Part shown: positions 32,076-44,439 of the stretch, piece by piece
Position numbering within the stretch: position 1 is the first letter of the stretch
How the letters are laid out: the number at the start of each line of letters is the position of its first letter
Source of the DNA: Dendrolimus kikuchii
Lineage: Eukaryota > Arthropoda > Insecta > Lepidoptera > Lasiocampidae
Assembly (NCBI GenBank): GCA_019925095.2
Contig: CM034392.1
Location: 6,956,887 to 7,020,886, forward strand
Direction of reading: 5' to 3'
DNA length: 64,000 nt
Program-made: the position numbers and the translations under genes
Notes under the pieces: model-generated
The model's input: only the letters and a program-made list of their open reading frames with translations
Database searches by the model: none
What the model was told of the DNA's origin: nothing

Positions 32076-33893
32076 CCGTGAATCCCGCGGGAATTTTCCC
32101 AGGAGCGATTTGTAGTTTTTGATTGCATAAAAATTTGCTCATTCCGACACAGTTTTCACTAAAACGTTAGCTGCGGTACATTGTGTACCGGGAATTTCAA
32201 GTCAAGCATGAACGAAGTCGCGAGCATACCCTACTTCATAATAAGAATCTGCCAAAGCGACCACTTTAAGCCCCCAGTTTGCGCATGTGTTCTAGAACTT
32301 ACTTAGAAAAGGAAGAAAAATATTTTTTGGTTAACTTTTTTGATTGCTTAAATGTATCGACATGTATTTCAAATCGTTTTTCTCAAGCAGTGAGCAAGAA
32401 CCCTCGTTCACTTTATTAGACAGTGTATCCATTACAATAACAGGGTAAACAGGTGTTGTGTGGGTAAGGACAATATGCCCAATTTCGTAACGCCGCTGGG
32501 AATCGAAATATTAATATTAAGTTCATAACATAACCGTATTCTATTAGGGAAATTGTAGTTGAATTTTTATAGAAAGGGCTTTATTGAAATTTGATTGTAT
32601 AGAATTTGGATACGATAATTTTTCTTTATTGCTAGCGGTAAATATTTACTTATTACTTCTAGGTAAATATGCAGATGAAGCACGTGATGAAAAGTGGTTC
32701 GCAGTATCATATGTACAAAGTTCTTTAAAGTATTAATTTGTAGGAATGGAGGTTTAATTGATTTAATTAAAACCATACGAGCGTACCAGAATATAATTGT
32801 TAAGTGAATGAAAAACACACTGGTAGAAAAACAAAAACGAATCAAGATTCCTATTTCAAATATTATTTGTGGCCAGTACGAAACACTGTTAAAGACGATT
32901 AAAACCTACAGTCTTATTCATAATCAAGTTAGAGTCAGTGTGTAGCTAAATGGTAGCACATTGTGTTTTAACGTTATTAAGCCACAGCCGCTAAAACTAA
33001 CTGTAATGCAGGTGGAGTAGGGGCATAACACATATACTTTTTATTTTATTCTAGTTTTCCACACGGCTATGCTGCGGATCAAACGCTGGTAATAGCTCTA
33101 TTTTACTTATATAAGAACTTAATTAGAATTTTATGTATCCTAAGCGAACCCGGGCAGAAGCTAATATTTTTTGTTTCATTGTTTCAATAAGTCTAGTGAC
33201 ACACTTGCCGAAACCATGGCGTTTGAAGTTCGGCTAAATACGTATATTTAATATGTATGTAAGAAAAACACATCAGCTGAAATTAAGGCGCGTGGCGTAG
33301 TACCGAACCTTTCCTCTAGCGACTGTTTCCGTGAGAACACATTCAATGTATTTTGAAAAGCAATCAACACATCGCTCGACGCATTACGCAACCAAAAATT
33401 GGGAGAACATAGTTAAAGCATTTTATTAACAAATTTATTCATATTGAGATAGAGTAAGTTTGTAGGCTTCTTTAAGGTTCTTAAAGCCTAAAAAAATATA
33501 ATGACACAAAGACCGAGTCCTATATATGAACATTGTAAAAAGCGCAAAGTGAAATTGTGTGTCAGAGACCCAAAAATCACAAACTCAAATCTCTGCCAAA
33601 AGAAAACATAAATAGCTGTGGATTCTTTTAACGGTTGAAATTTATTCATCAAGTATTCTCTGCGGTATAAGGGATCGCGGCGGGATGAGGATTTACACCG
33701 AAAAAATCATTGCCATGAATAATAAAAGTTGGCATGCCTTGGATTCTCGGATAAGACTGAAGCCGCTTATATCTAAAGATGAGCGGATTAAAAGTTTTAT
33801 ATAATTGGAAATTTTTAACTTTTGGAACTTAATATAATATACATGGCACATTATATATTAATATGTTTAATTTATGACATGAAATTGTAAGTT
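32076..33893. other. AT-rich, nothing recognised
   Basis: No supported exon or repeat. The minus frame at 32567-32845 lacks family features. Confidence 0.5.
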
Positions 33894-34289
33894 TTGTGTG
33901 ATACAACGAGGTCTTTTGTGTGTTACGGTTTTCAAGGATATTCTTTTCACTCAAAATTGACTTTTCGCCTAGATTTTAGTATAGGCGTCAGATTAAAAGG
34001 AAAATTCGTAACATTTAGCCAAGTGATGACGAACATCTACTGCTTATGTCATTTGGCTACGGATTCCTTAAAGCAGGTTTACCTTATATACATGGTTCAA
34101 CAAAATCTAATCAATTTCTTTGAAAGGTATGGTGTGACGTCATTAATGTTTCAATTTTATGTTTACATGGATCACGTTGGTTGCTTCATCTATATTGAAA
34201 GACAAAAATATTTTAACCAAAATCAAATCCCACTTCAAACTAAAGAGCAAAAAATTTTTTTTATACGTCTTGAAGACGGTGCGAAGTAA
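33894..34289 (+). other. 131-codon open frame, unassigned
   Basis: The longest plus-strand frame in this part encodes an aromatic, Cys-containing product ending FFIRLEDGAK. I recognise no domain, Met start context is poor, and AT-rich DNA can produce such frames by chance. It could be a decayed transposon ORF. No second copy was seen in the window. Confidence 0.25.
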
Positions 34290-34944
34290 AACATAAAAAT
34301 GACTATATTTTGCAAAATTTGTTGATGCTTTTTATGTATTACTTGGCACCGACTTCAAAATATAGAAAACAATAGATTTTTGTTAAAATATTCTTTATTT
34401 TCTACTTTTTAGTTACGCAAATACTTGAAGAGCTTTATGAAAATAATAATAATAATAATAACCTTTATTTTCTCCCAAAAATACAAGTTTTAGTTAACAG
34501 AATGAAATGTTATAAATAAGTCTTAAACCCCTTCCACACAATACAATTTGATTGACAATCAGATTTGCCAATTGAATTGCCTACAATCTGATTGTCCGTC
34601 CTCACGTACAAAAGATGATCGCCAATTTTCATTGAACATGAAGCACATACGTGCCTATGTAATATCCGAGGGTTGGTTTCAATTTTCATGACATCCACTC
34701 ATCAGATTCTGACTAGATGACAATGGGACCGACTAGAAATTAATATAAAAAAGGACGAAATAAATTAAAAAATCGGTTCACAATTGACGGAGAAATCGCG
34801 TCACAAACATACAGAAAAAAACATAGCCGAACTAAGAAACCCCTCGTTTTTGAATTCGGTTAAAAATGAACCATATAATATCGGCTTTATGAACGGTTAG
34901 TCAATATACATCTTAAAAGCTATTGAACGCATATCATCTAATTG
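34290..34944. other. Nothing assigned; ATA microsatellite
   Basis: A short (AAT) run lies at 34441-34461. Self-complementary CAATTTGATTGACAATCAGA phrases at 34545-34600 hint at a small foldback but were not resolved. Confidence 0.4.
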
Positions 34945-35250
34945 TATTATTGTTCGCATGTAAGTATATGTAATTTATATTATTATAATCTATTTAATTA
35001 TGTATATCTATATTAGTTTATTATTGTTTTTTTTTTCTTTAATTACGATAGAATTAGTTTTAATTGAGTTAAACCACCAAATATTATTTAATTTTTCTTG
35101 TAATGACTCCTTGGACACTGATTGGCCTGGAAGAGATCGCTATAAACGATAAGGCCGCCCATTGTTCTAATGGAAATGTATTTATATTAAATGTCTAGGT
35201 TTAAGTTATGGTGAACAATAGTTTTCATTGATTCATTCATTCATCTAATC
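34945..35250 (+). mobile_element. LINE 3' end (family B), 5'-truncated
   Basis: Matches the reverse complement of 40825-41100. Shared parts are TTCGCATGTAAGTATATGTA, AACCACCAAATATTATTTAA, CTGGAAGAGATCGCTATAAA and GGTTTAAGTTATGGTGAACA, with an ATTCATTC tail. Only 3' UTR is present. Confidence 0.85.
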
Positions 35251-35408
35251 CAAAATTTGCGATTTAAACTTCGTAGTTAAAAAGTTAGAAGTTTTTTACG
35301 ACTCTGATGCGAATGTGCGTAATATTTGCATCAGAGTAATAACAGATTCTATTACCTTATTGCGCCTATTTACTTAAACTAGTGGTGGCCCACAATTAAT
35401 TTAAAGTA
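35251..35408. other. Nothing recognised
   Basis: No supported feature. Confidence 0.5.
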
Positions 35409-35724
35409 TAAGTTTGAACATTATTAAGGTTCTGTTGTCAAAGACTATTCTTCTATAATCACAGATTTCGCCAAGGCTACACTGTTAATTTGACTTTAAT
35501 AATAAACAAAAGTGTATATAAGCGTGTGTGTCTCAAATACATGGTAGTGTGTGTAATGTTTTTTTATTGTTTTAATGTATTTTTTATGAATAATTTAAAA
35601 AAAAGTATAAGCATTCTGCACTCCTTCTCTATATAAACTATAAGTGTGCGAAATTTCATCCTCCTCCGTCCGCGCAATTTTCGTAAAAAGGGTACGAAGT
35701 TTTTGCTTAACGTATTAATATTGC
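35409..35724 (+). repeat. Interspersed repeat family E, copy 3
   Basis: The longest copy in the window, with both the GTTTGAACATTATTAAGG start and the TTTTTGCTTAACGTATTAAT end. The internal CCTCCGTCCGCGCAATTTTC is intact. Confidence 0.8.
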
Positions 35725-36154
35725 TTTAATACTATTAAGGTTCAAAAGATATAATATAAAATTCAAGCGTCGCGAAATGGCGACCACAGCTAGCTGTAAC
35801 TAAAATGTATACTAATAGTTAAAAAGTTTAAGATAAGCGAATCGTGGTGTTTATTAAACGCATCAACGCTCTTCACGGTCGATGTGCAAGGTTGGCGTCG
35901 TGCAATTACCAAACTAATTCCCGCCCTGCATTTTGATATATTTACAAAATTGAGTTAAACTTTCAGCATATTTATAAGACAGTGTTGGCAACACCAACAT
36001 TAAAATAAGAACATTTCCTGTTGTTTTTGTTTTATGTTCGTTCTTTTCGTAGTTTTGCAATACACGGGCGTCCTTTCATGTTTCTCAGTTTTTCATTGAT
36101 TAAATCCAAGAAATCAACACGAATAACCGAGCAGTCTACAGTCAAATGCCTTCT
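35725..36154. other. Nothing recognised
   Basis: No supported feature. Confidence 0.5.
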
Positions 36155-36469
36155 ATCCGTGCAGGAACGGAGAAAGAATACAATTTCCTGCGGCCGGGCG
36201 GCCTGTCGTCAGAGGCGACAAAACAACCGCCCAGCCAGGTGGTAGGGCATTTGGCCAACTGGATGGCTACCACCCCTGGTCTAAAGTATATTGCCACAAG
36301 AACCTTGAGTTGTATTCCGGCATTAGTGATCAAGCTCCAGTCTCCCTAAGAGAGCAGCAGCGCATTTGTAGCACCTTTGGTGTTGCAAATGTCCATAGGC
36401 GATGGTAACCGCTTTCCATCAAGTGGGCCGCCTGCCTGTCTGCTGAACTCCTGCAATAAAAAAAAAATA
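36155..36469 (+). mobile_element. SINE-like family A, full-length
   Basis: Starts ATCCGTGCAGGAACGGAG and ends CTCCTGCAATAAAAAAAAAA. It is close to the copies at 45111 and 60310. Confidence 0.88.
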
Positions 36470-37082
36470 GAAAGGTAATAGCCATACAGTTTCTTTCAGA
36501 CAGAATATGTATGACATATATAACATTAGCGCATGAATGTCCCACTGTTGGACACAGGCGGTAGACCTGTTTATATGTTTTGTTGTTTTTCTTCATTAAA
36601 TTGTTATATAAATATTTTGTACGAGTATCATTTGATCATCTACCGAATCATTATTGCCTGAAAGATATTGGCATTGGCGATGCGTTGCGTAGGGAAAAAT
36701 CTAAAGAGGTCAAAAAGTCAGAGGACTATATTAATATTAGGTTAGTAACGCGAGCTATAAATGATAAATTTTCGTATTAATTGTATCTGACTAAAGATTT
36801 TTATCGCATCATGATAAATCACGTGAAATTCGCGTCAGAATTGTAATAAACATTACGTTACGTAGAAAACGTTTTGATACTTGTGACTCATTGTATTCAG
36901 TTATCTAATTGATCTGTAAATATTTGCTAATTGTTAAGAATATATAATTTTTTATCTTGAATACCTATTTATTCTTAAGTCATCATGATTGTAGTAAAAA
37001 CGTATTTGATAAAATTAATAATATTTTTGTACCAGCCAACAAGATATTTACCGATATTATAGTCTTGACAACAAGGTATTGT
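36470..37082. other. AT-rich, nothing recognised
   Basis: No supported feature. Confidence 0.5.
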
Positions 37083-37200
37083 AGTCGTAGTAGTTCAGTG
37101 GCCAACGCACCTGGGTCTCGTTTCAATTAGTTGAGTTTGAATTCGGCCCAAGAAGCATTAGTAATTGGGTAATTCAATCAATTTTTTATTTTGTAATAAA
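37083..37200 (+). mobile_element. Possible second tRNA-headed SINE
   Basis: GTAGTTCAGTGGCCAACGCAC resembles a tRNA A-box region, and GAGTTTGAATTCGGC about 45 bp later resembles a degenerate B box. A short AT-rich tail follows. It lies 77 bp before a family C SINE but differs from it. Confidence 0.45.
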
Positions 37201-37276
37201 TTAAAAGATCACATATAAGTTTTATAGCAAACTAGTGTTTTTTCGCTTTTATTAAAAAGTTTAAGTAAAGTAGTAA

Positions 37277-37588
37277 GTCGTGGTAGCGTAATGGCTAGCG
37301 CACGCGTCCCAAACTTAAAGGGCGCGGATTCAATCCGGGCCGGAACGCATGCACCACTTAGTTAGTTTTCTGAACTAATGTGCACATTGTTACAATTAGC
37401 ACGTACTAACAACGCTGAAGGAAAACATAGTGATGCAACCTGCGCATCGATATAACCGCCGTGTCAAACCTGTCAAACCTGTCAAGCCGCCTTGGACAAG
37501 CGTAGCGGGCGTACTGTCCGTACTCCCCTATACTGAGAGTCCCGAGCCCAGCATTGGGACATTTTATGGGCTGATATTCTTATTATTA
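37277..37588 (+). mobile_element. tRNA-derived SINE (family C), copy 2
   Basis: Same head (GTCGTGGTAGCGTAATGGC) and body as 31500-31803. The B box is mutated (GATTCAATCC). A small internal duplication of TGTCAAACC occurs near 37460-37475. Confidence 0.85.
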
Positions 37589-37624
37589 AAAAGTTAAATC
37601 AAATTAAAACTAACATTCTGACGC

Positions 37625-37752
37625 CGAAGTATCCGAGAACCCAAAACACGCCGAGCATGCGTTTAACGTCACTATGATTATTTCTCATAATAATTACAAA
37701 GTGACGCGCCACTCGTGCGTTCGGCGTGTTTTCGGTCGTTGGGTACTTTGGG
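37625..37752. mobile_element. Foldback MITE-like element (family M)
   Basis: The left CGAAGTATCCGAGAACCCAA, AACACGCCGAGCATGCG and the right reverse complement AAAGTACCCAACGACC, AACACGCCGAACGCACG form imperfect arms of about 50 bp around a 25 bp AT centre. Non-coding. No other copy was seen. Confidence 0.6.
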
Positions 37753-38009
37753 TTCAAAATTTAATTTTTAAATTGATATATAATAACTTTTTATTATAGC
37801 GAAAAATAGAATAAAAAAACTTACATATGATTTTATTTATCACATTTTTTAAAATTAAAATACCCATTTTTTTTTATTTACATATATATGCTGTGAGGTA
37901 AAAGGGTACGCACCTTGCACAAATTTGTCGTGTCCTTCGATAGCTATGAGCAGGCACCAGTTGAAACACTTTCACATCTTCTAAGTTTAATATATATAAG
38001 TTTTATACA

Positions 38010-38078
38010 CGTCACGTCGGAAAAACCAAAATCAAATAAAATTACCGCGCTTAAAACCGTTAAAACGTAGTTTTATTA
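38010..38078 (-). mobile_element. TIR element family P, one arm only
   Basis: CACGTCGGAAAAACCAAAA and ACCGCGCTTAAAACCGTTAAAACG plus TAGTTTTATTATG match the right arm of the complete copy at 19724-20112. Confidence 0.65.
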
Positions 38079-39975
38079 TGTATACAAGTCGCGAAAACTT
38101 AAGAAAATATTAGCTCAGAATTTCCTTACCTAAATGTTAGACCTGTATGTAAGGCGGCCATTGGATTGTTTTTCGAAGAAAAGGAAGTTAATATAGCATT
38201 CTTTAGTCGTTTATTTTTATGAAGCAGTAAATATATGACATAAAAATCTATTTACCTATCTATCAAGGTCTGGAATAATCTGAGCCATGAAATTGTAAAT
38301 TTACTTCAGTAAATTAAGATATAAGCACTGTCGTGGTTAGAGAAGAAAACTTTTATATCCAGCTTACCGTTTTCCAGAAGATATCTTGAAAAATCCGAGT
38401 TAGATTAAAGTAAATAAGCTCTGCATATTTTATACTTGAATCAAGGAAATTTCTGCAAAGTTAAATACAAATTCTCATTTGCCGAACGAAAGTAAGTCCA
38501 GCAGATCTTGAGTAAACTGTAGTTCTGCAAAAAATGTTTCTCGGTGTCCTTAAAGTTGTGGTGAGACTTCGTTGATAAAGCGACGCTGAAGCGGTCGCGT
38601 TTAAAAAAAAATACACTTTCTTATTAATACTGATGTGTAAACAGAAGTTGAAACTATCATTTCAAAGCGATAGATAGATACAGCTATTATATAAATTGAT
38701 ATGTATTATTTAAAAATAATCACAACTGGAATATAGTTTGAATAAAAAATTTAAACTTGAAATTAAAATTTGAAATATTCTCGTTATTATAGTCACAATA
38801 TTGTACGAACATGGTATTTTATAACTATTTTATTCACATAGTACTGTAATTATATGATATTTGATAGGAAAATGATTACACAATGGTGGAGTGAAATTGT
38901 AAAATATTAGAGAATGCTCTATAGTTCTGCAGTGTGATAAAAAAAAATCAACGTGTGTATATCGTTAAATAGGTCTTCAAAAATCGTATGAAATTTTTAA
39001 TCAGTAAATAGAGGGATACATATATGTTTTCTAAATCGTGAAAAGAATGTTCTTTTCTTACTATAGCGGTAGAATATTCTGAAAGTATTGAAATACAGCG
39101 TAGAGCTTAAATTTTTTTTTTTATAAAAAACTAGATTAAGTACGATAATTTTATATTTAATACTTAAATAGTTACTTAGCTAAATAAAGAAATTAGTGGA
39201 TTTTGTCTCTTGAAACCCTTTATGGTTCGCCTTGTGGTGCATTCGCCCGATATTATTATATATATTACCTCTAAAATCGCTCCCGCTTATTCAATGTAAA
39301 CTTGGTTAGTACGTAATTCAGTGCTAGGCTCTTCATTATTCAGGAGTATTACGCGAGTTGTAATTGTTGCGGCTATTTCAAAGTGAGGTAAATTTTTATA
39401 ACGACATTTAACTTTTTGAAATTGGTTGGTATAATTTTTTATATTATTTACCTACTATGTGAAATAATATAATAATAAACACACTATAAAGAAAACTGAC
39501 TTTAAGTAAACTTAAATTATTAATAGTTAGAGTATAGCACTATAGAGAGTTTCCATTAAAGCAGTTTAAAAGAATGTAATGAAGAGAGCTACGAATCATA
39601 AATCACCAAAGAATCTTAAATAGGAGATCAGTTATTTGTGTGAAGGATGACATTTTGTGGTGTGATAGGGGGAGTTTAACAGAACAGAATAGTATGAAAG
39701 AAAGGATGTAGGTACTATGCCGATCGCAAGTTATTGAAAAAAGTTTAAAGTTGTTGGTGTGTTGGTAAAATAAAGTTACGAATTCACTTAATGAGCCGTT
39801 AAATATTAAAAATAATTGGGTTATTTAACACATATTACAATAAATTCTAAAAAATATACATAAAAAAGCTTGTATTTGAATAGGTTATCATTATCAACTT
39901 ACTTTAAAAATTTCGTCAAAGTCATCATTTTAATTACTGTTTAAGTTTAAACAATAATTAATAAGCTATTTGACT
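38079..39975. other. AT-rich, nothing recognised
   Basis: Nearly 1.9 kb without a supported exon, repeat partner or open frame of note. Confidence 0.5.
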
Positions 39976-39996
39976 CGTCACAATGGGGATTGTTCA
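39976..39996 (+). repeat. Candidate left TIR of a mariner-like element
   Basis: A 21 bp word centred on CAATGGGGATTGTTC matches the reverse complement of 44072-44092 at 20 of 21 positions. The partner lies 4.1 kb away, beyond a mariner transposase remnant. Confidence 0.45.
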
Positions 39997-40824
39997 AAAA
40001 AAATTACCCTCTGATTTTATATTTTTATTATGTAAAATAGGGTATTTTAAGATACTAATTTGAATATTTTTGTGTTTTAAGAGGTAGTTTTTTTTTAATT
40101 CGATTTTTAAACAAATTATCCGATGACGTCATTGGGGACAACTTTACATTAATTCCTTTGCCTATAAAAAGAAAATAGTCATATTAATCTGTGCTACTAT
40201 TTAAATGTTACTGTCATTATTCATTATGACACATCGTAATCATTTTAGTGTGGCCAGCTTAGCAATTTTATCGGTAGATTTATTTTATATATTTTGGTGT
40301 TCAACATTTATTATTTTCTAAGTTACCGTTAAGTTATTTAAAGTGACCTTTAGTGAAAAATCAATATAATATAACTTAAACTGAATAATGTACATTATAC
40401 CATTAATTGATAATCAGGCATAAATTACCTATTAGACACCATTGTGATGTCATTACTTTTCTTAATTTCTAATAAAGTATTCTTTCGGCGATTGCAACAG
40501 ATAAAGCTCATTCGACCACTAAAATACTTTGATTTGGTATCACATTTGGGTTATCATTTTATAATGTTTGATACCTAGACATAGTCTCATTATCCAATGA
40601 TGTTGTCAATCCAGTTAAAATAAAAAGGTTGTTTTGTCAGTTTCAATTGAGGGGGAGGGGGGGGCAGTATTATTAGTCAGACCTTTAAAAAAAATATCAG
40701 TCGTTAGGACTCCACTTCAGAGATAAAAACTTGGTATCTGAGGGTGACGGTCGTGCGAATTCAGTGCATTTTCCCCATCCTAGAAGTATCTACCGAAGTT
40801 TTCATTTTAAAAATCATGTGAATG
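39997..40824. other. Nothing recognised
   Basis: AT-rich, with a G-rich run (GGGGGAGGGGGGGG) at about 40651-40664. Confidence 0.45.
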
Positions 40825-41722
40825 AAAACTCTTTATTGTTCACCATAACTTAAACCTAGATATTTATTACAAACACATTTAAATTAGAACAATGGGCGGC
40901 CTTATCGCTTATAGCGATCTCTTCCAGGCAACCCGGTGTCTAAGGAGATATTACAAGAAAATTAAATAATATTTGGTGGCTTAACTAAATTGAAACTAAT
41001 TCAATCGTAATTGAAGAGAAAAAAAAAATACAATATAAACTAATAAAGACATACATAATTAAATTAAAATAATATAAATTACATATACTTACATGCGAAT
41101 AATAATAGAATTCCATTTACTGCAACACATTTTATTTAGCGGACAAATAATGGTCAGTGATCAAGTGTTTGAATGTACCAATGGATGTAGCTTGTCTGAT
41201 TTTCAAGGGAAGGGAGTTCCACAGGCGAACAGCCTGTACGGCAAAAGAGTTTCCTACAAAGGACGAAGTGTGTTTAGGTATCGTTAGCAGAAGATTTTCA
41301 TTTGAGCGCAAATTACAGGAATGAGATTGATAGAGGAAACTAAAAAGTTCCTTTAAATATGGGGGAGTACAGGGATTGAAAAGGATATTGTGCAGAAGTG
41401 AGAGTAAGTGAACATTCCGGCGAAGGCGAATTGGCAACCATTTAAGCTTATTACGAAATTCGGAGATATGGTCATATTTACGCAACCCAAATATGAACCG
41501 GATACAAACATTTTGGAGGCGTTCAAGCTTATCTAGTTGTTCTTCGGTGATATCTAGATAGCAAGCATCAGCATAATCAATTAGAGGGAGAAGAAAGGAT
41601 TGAGCAAGCATAACCTTAGTAGCAGTAGGTAGGAAATTCTTCAGTCTTCTTAGTGAAGCAGATGACGCGAAGAGTTTCCGACTGATTTCAGTCAGGTGAG
41701 GCCGCCAAGACAGTTCTCTGTC
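40825..41722 (-). pseudogene. LINE (family B): reverse-transcriptase C-terminus and 3' UTR
   Basis: This is the best preserved copy of family B. On minus the frame is open from about 41715: DRELSWRPHLTEISRKLFAS, then LLPLIDYADACY, LDKLERLQNVCIRFIFGLR, RNVHLLSLLHNILF, and NSFAVQAVRLWNSLPLKIRQ, ending HYLSAK at about 41132. This is the post-catalytic region of a CR1/Jockey-type LINE reverse transcriptase. The 3' UTR runs to 40825 and holds GGAAGAGATCGCTATAAGCG and GGTGAACAATAAAGAG. No stop or frameshift was seen in nearly 200 codons, so insertion was recent; 5' truncation removed the catalytic core. Clade assignment is approximate. Confidence 0.85.
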
Positions 41723-43164
41723 AATGATAATTATGAATATGATAATAATGAAAATGTATTAAATATTTTCTCTTTCTAAACATGGTCGGATCTTCAAATA
41801 GGAGTGTTAATTTTGTAAAGGCTGATACGCTAAACCTACCTAACGTGTAATGTTATTAGAGTACATAGCTATACTCGTAGTACATACTGGAGAAATAAGA
41901 GGAGCTAAAATCCTGATGTAAGTAGTTTTGTGAAGGTTTCTAAATTCAACATGTTCGTCCATAGATCTTCCTTCCTTCTTTCCTTTTATAACCTGTGTAG
42001 TATATTACTATTCCTGTCTGTAAATTTCATCCATATAAGAAATCAGTAATGTTAATTATTAGTTAATATATGATTGATGTAAGTATACTTTGTGTTGAAG
42101 TCAAAATTCATCTAAAATGTGCACCTATTTATAAAAAAATAGCTACATGTCTCACTCATTCATTAGAAACTGATTAAAATAATATTAATTACTTATTTGA
42201 TAATTTGGTACAATCAATAAATCAGCAACCTATATTACTTTCTTAATAATCTATAATACAAGTAAAGTATCTCATATAAATACATACAAATAAAGGAACA
42301 GACATTGCACCACTACCCTGGCGGTTAGATAGTGTGTTTGATTGCTAATGTATGTTATGGATCTGATCTTATACAACAAATTACTGGAAAATATGAAACT
42401 CTCCAGTAGTTTTAAATATATTCACTTGCCGGCTGAAAAGTGATTAATTAAGCACATCTATGGCTTGAAGGATTTCATGGAATATGAAGATTTGTGACAA
42501 ATACCTTAATGATTGTAAATCTCTTAATAATATGATTTTGATGTGTAACATAGTTACTAATATGAAAAATTATGAGTTAAATAAGGACTATGCGAGTAAT
42601 TATATAGACACTATATCTTTTTTTTTCAGGTTCAGAAAAAATTAGCAACAACTTTTCTGCATAAGCAAGGGTTATGCTTGATCATAGAATTTTATGACTT
42701 ATCCACTGCAGTTTACATGAAAACTTTATGTATAGAAAAAACCAAATGCTAGCCTGCAGAAAAAAGAAAAAGATAAAACTGAACATTTCTGAAAAGATTA
42801 TATAATATGTCCTAAATTATTATTAATAAGTGTTTAAGTAAATAAACAAGTTTAACTGCTAAAAGTTATTTATTATTTCATCTTGCAAAATAATAAGTCC
42901 AAAGATATATTTTATTAATCAATTCATATAAATATATAGCACATACAGATTTATAACTCACAATAGTTTGCTTTCAGTATAGAAACCATCTTATTCTTAT
43001 AACTCGTAATGTGAACTCTTAAGACATCAGTCAAAGTAAAGCTAAAATATTTTTGGAGGAATGTTAAATATTCATATATTGTTTACATGAATTATAACTA
43101 ATAACATCTAGATTTATGTATATATAAAAATAAGTTATTTAAAATAGCCATCCTTGTTTTCAAT
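41723..43164. other. AT-rich; one weak exon-like segment
   Basis: At 42616-42629 a T-rich tract ending in CAG precedes a 40-codon open frame (42630-42752) ending in TAG, with AATAAA near 42840. This could be a chance pattern. Nothing else was recognised. Confidence 0.35.
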
Positions 43165-43830
43165 TAATTAAGCTTTAAAGATATAGGCCATTCTTCTATG
43201 GTGGTACTAATCTTTTCAATCAGTTTCCGTTTATTGGTTTGGGCTCGCTTGAGATAAATTCAGGTTCTGGTGAACTTTTTGTATGCCATTAGCTCCAATG
43301 CAGTTCATAAACAATACTCCAAAGAATTAAAGTCAGAACTCGACGAAGGCCAACCTATGCTCTGAACAAAGTCTGACAAATTGGCTTGCAACCAATGTTG
43401 GATTGAATTAGCTTCATGGGAGGGTACAGAGCCCTGTTTGAAAATCCACTGCTATCCAGCGAATAAAGTATCACTTGATGCTTAAATCATTGTTTCCAAT
43501 ATGTGATTTTGGACGTCCTTCTAACTTCTGGCGCAAGGTGTATTGTTTTGCCAGTTAAATTTTCTTCCACCGTGATGATCTTCTCATCAGTAAACAGGTT
43601 ATTTTTTGGATCGTATCTCTTGAAAAGATTTCGATATCGCTCCAATCACCATTTACGAAGACGCTCGTTTATATAATGCACTTTTCTTTGACTTTTAGTT
43701 AGAGACCATATGTAAGTATTCTCTTTACAGATATTTAAGAAATATTGGTCTGAAGAGATAATATATACATAATTTAATTCTGGAGTACGTCGAATAAAAT
43801 GTTTGTTTATGTTGATGTTGTATGACATAA
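43165..43830 (-). pseudogene. Mariner-family transposase remnant
   Basis: On minus: RRTPELNYVYI near the N-terminal end, a helix-turn-helix-like basic part, then ERYRNLFKRYDPKNN, LFTDEKIITVEE, and after a gap W(I)FKQGSVPSHEANSIQHWLQ, IGWPSSSSDFNSLEY and LKRAQTNKRKLIEKIST. These align with mariner transposase landmarks LFTDEK, QQDSAPSH and WPS.SPDLNPLDY. The first catalytic Asp is kept, the second is Gly (QGS for QDS) and the third is present. Stops, frameshifts and an internal deletion between the first and second blocks show a dead copy. A candidate TIR lies upstream at 44072-44092. Confidence 0.8.
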
Positions 43831-44071
43831 CAATGACATAAAAAGGAAAATGTCGGTCTATTTGTATTTTGAAACTGAATGGCTACGGTATTCATATGCA
43901 TTTCACCACACGTAAATGACGTAATAGGATTTAGTAAGGTCAAATAAAGGTCAAACGCATTTCTTTCAAAATACAAGGGGATTGTACGTTTTTTGGAATT
44001 TTAACTAGACAGAAATGATTAGAAACACTATTCCTCGAACTGGTTTTTCAAAAAGCTAAATTGAAAAAAAG

Positions 44072-44092
44072 TGAACAATCCCCATTATGACG
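44072..44092 (-). repeat. Candidate right TIR of the mariner-like element
   Basis: Contains GAACAATCCCCATTATGACG, matching the left partner at 39976-39996 with one mismatch. It lies about 240 bp 5' of the first recognisable transposase residues, a plausible 5' UTR length. Confidence 0.5.
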
Positions 44093-44439
44093 TCCTAACG
44101 CAGTACCAGTACATCACAGTTAGGTATTTAATTTTTAGTTTTCACACGAATCTACGTTCTCTATATTTGTCTGTACTCAGTCTATATTTATATGTAATAC
44201 TAGAAATTAATCTGTGGATTTAATCATATTCACAAACTACAAATTTATTTCACAAACATATTTTTTTTTATAATTTATAGGTGGCTGGCCACAGATAAAT
44301 TAGTTTCGAGGCGTTTTTGAGTTTATATTAGTGTACTGTCAGCACTTACATTACATATTATTATTACATATAATAAAACTGCAGAGGTCGAATTTCTGTA
44401 CAATAAAAAAAAAATGCTAAAAACCAAGTCAGTGGGATG
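44093..44439. other. Nothing recognised
   Basis: AT-rich with no supported feature. Confidence 0.5.

Noticed and set aside
33894..34289. 131-codon frame as a real gene
   Set aside because: No domain, no exon signals and no similarity I recognise; kept only as an unassigned frame.
40120..40146. GACGTCATTGGGGACAA as another mariner TIR
   Set aside because: Resemblance to the right TIR region is limited to GACGTCAT and TGGGGA with an indel; likely chance.
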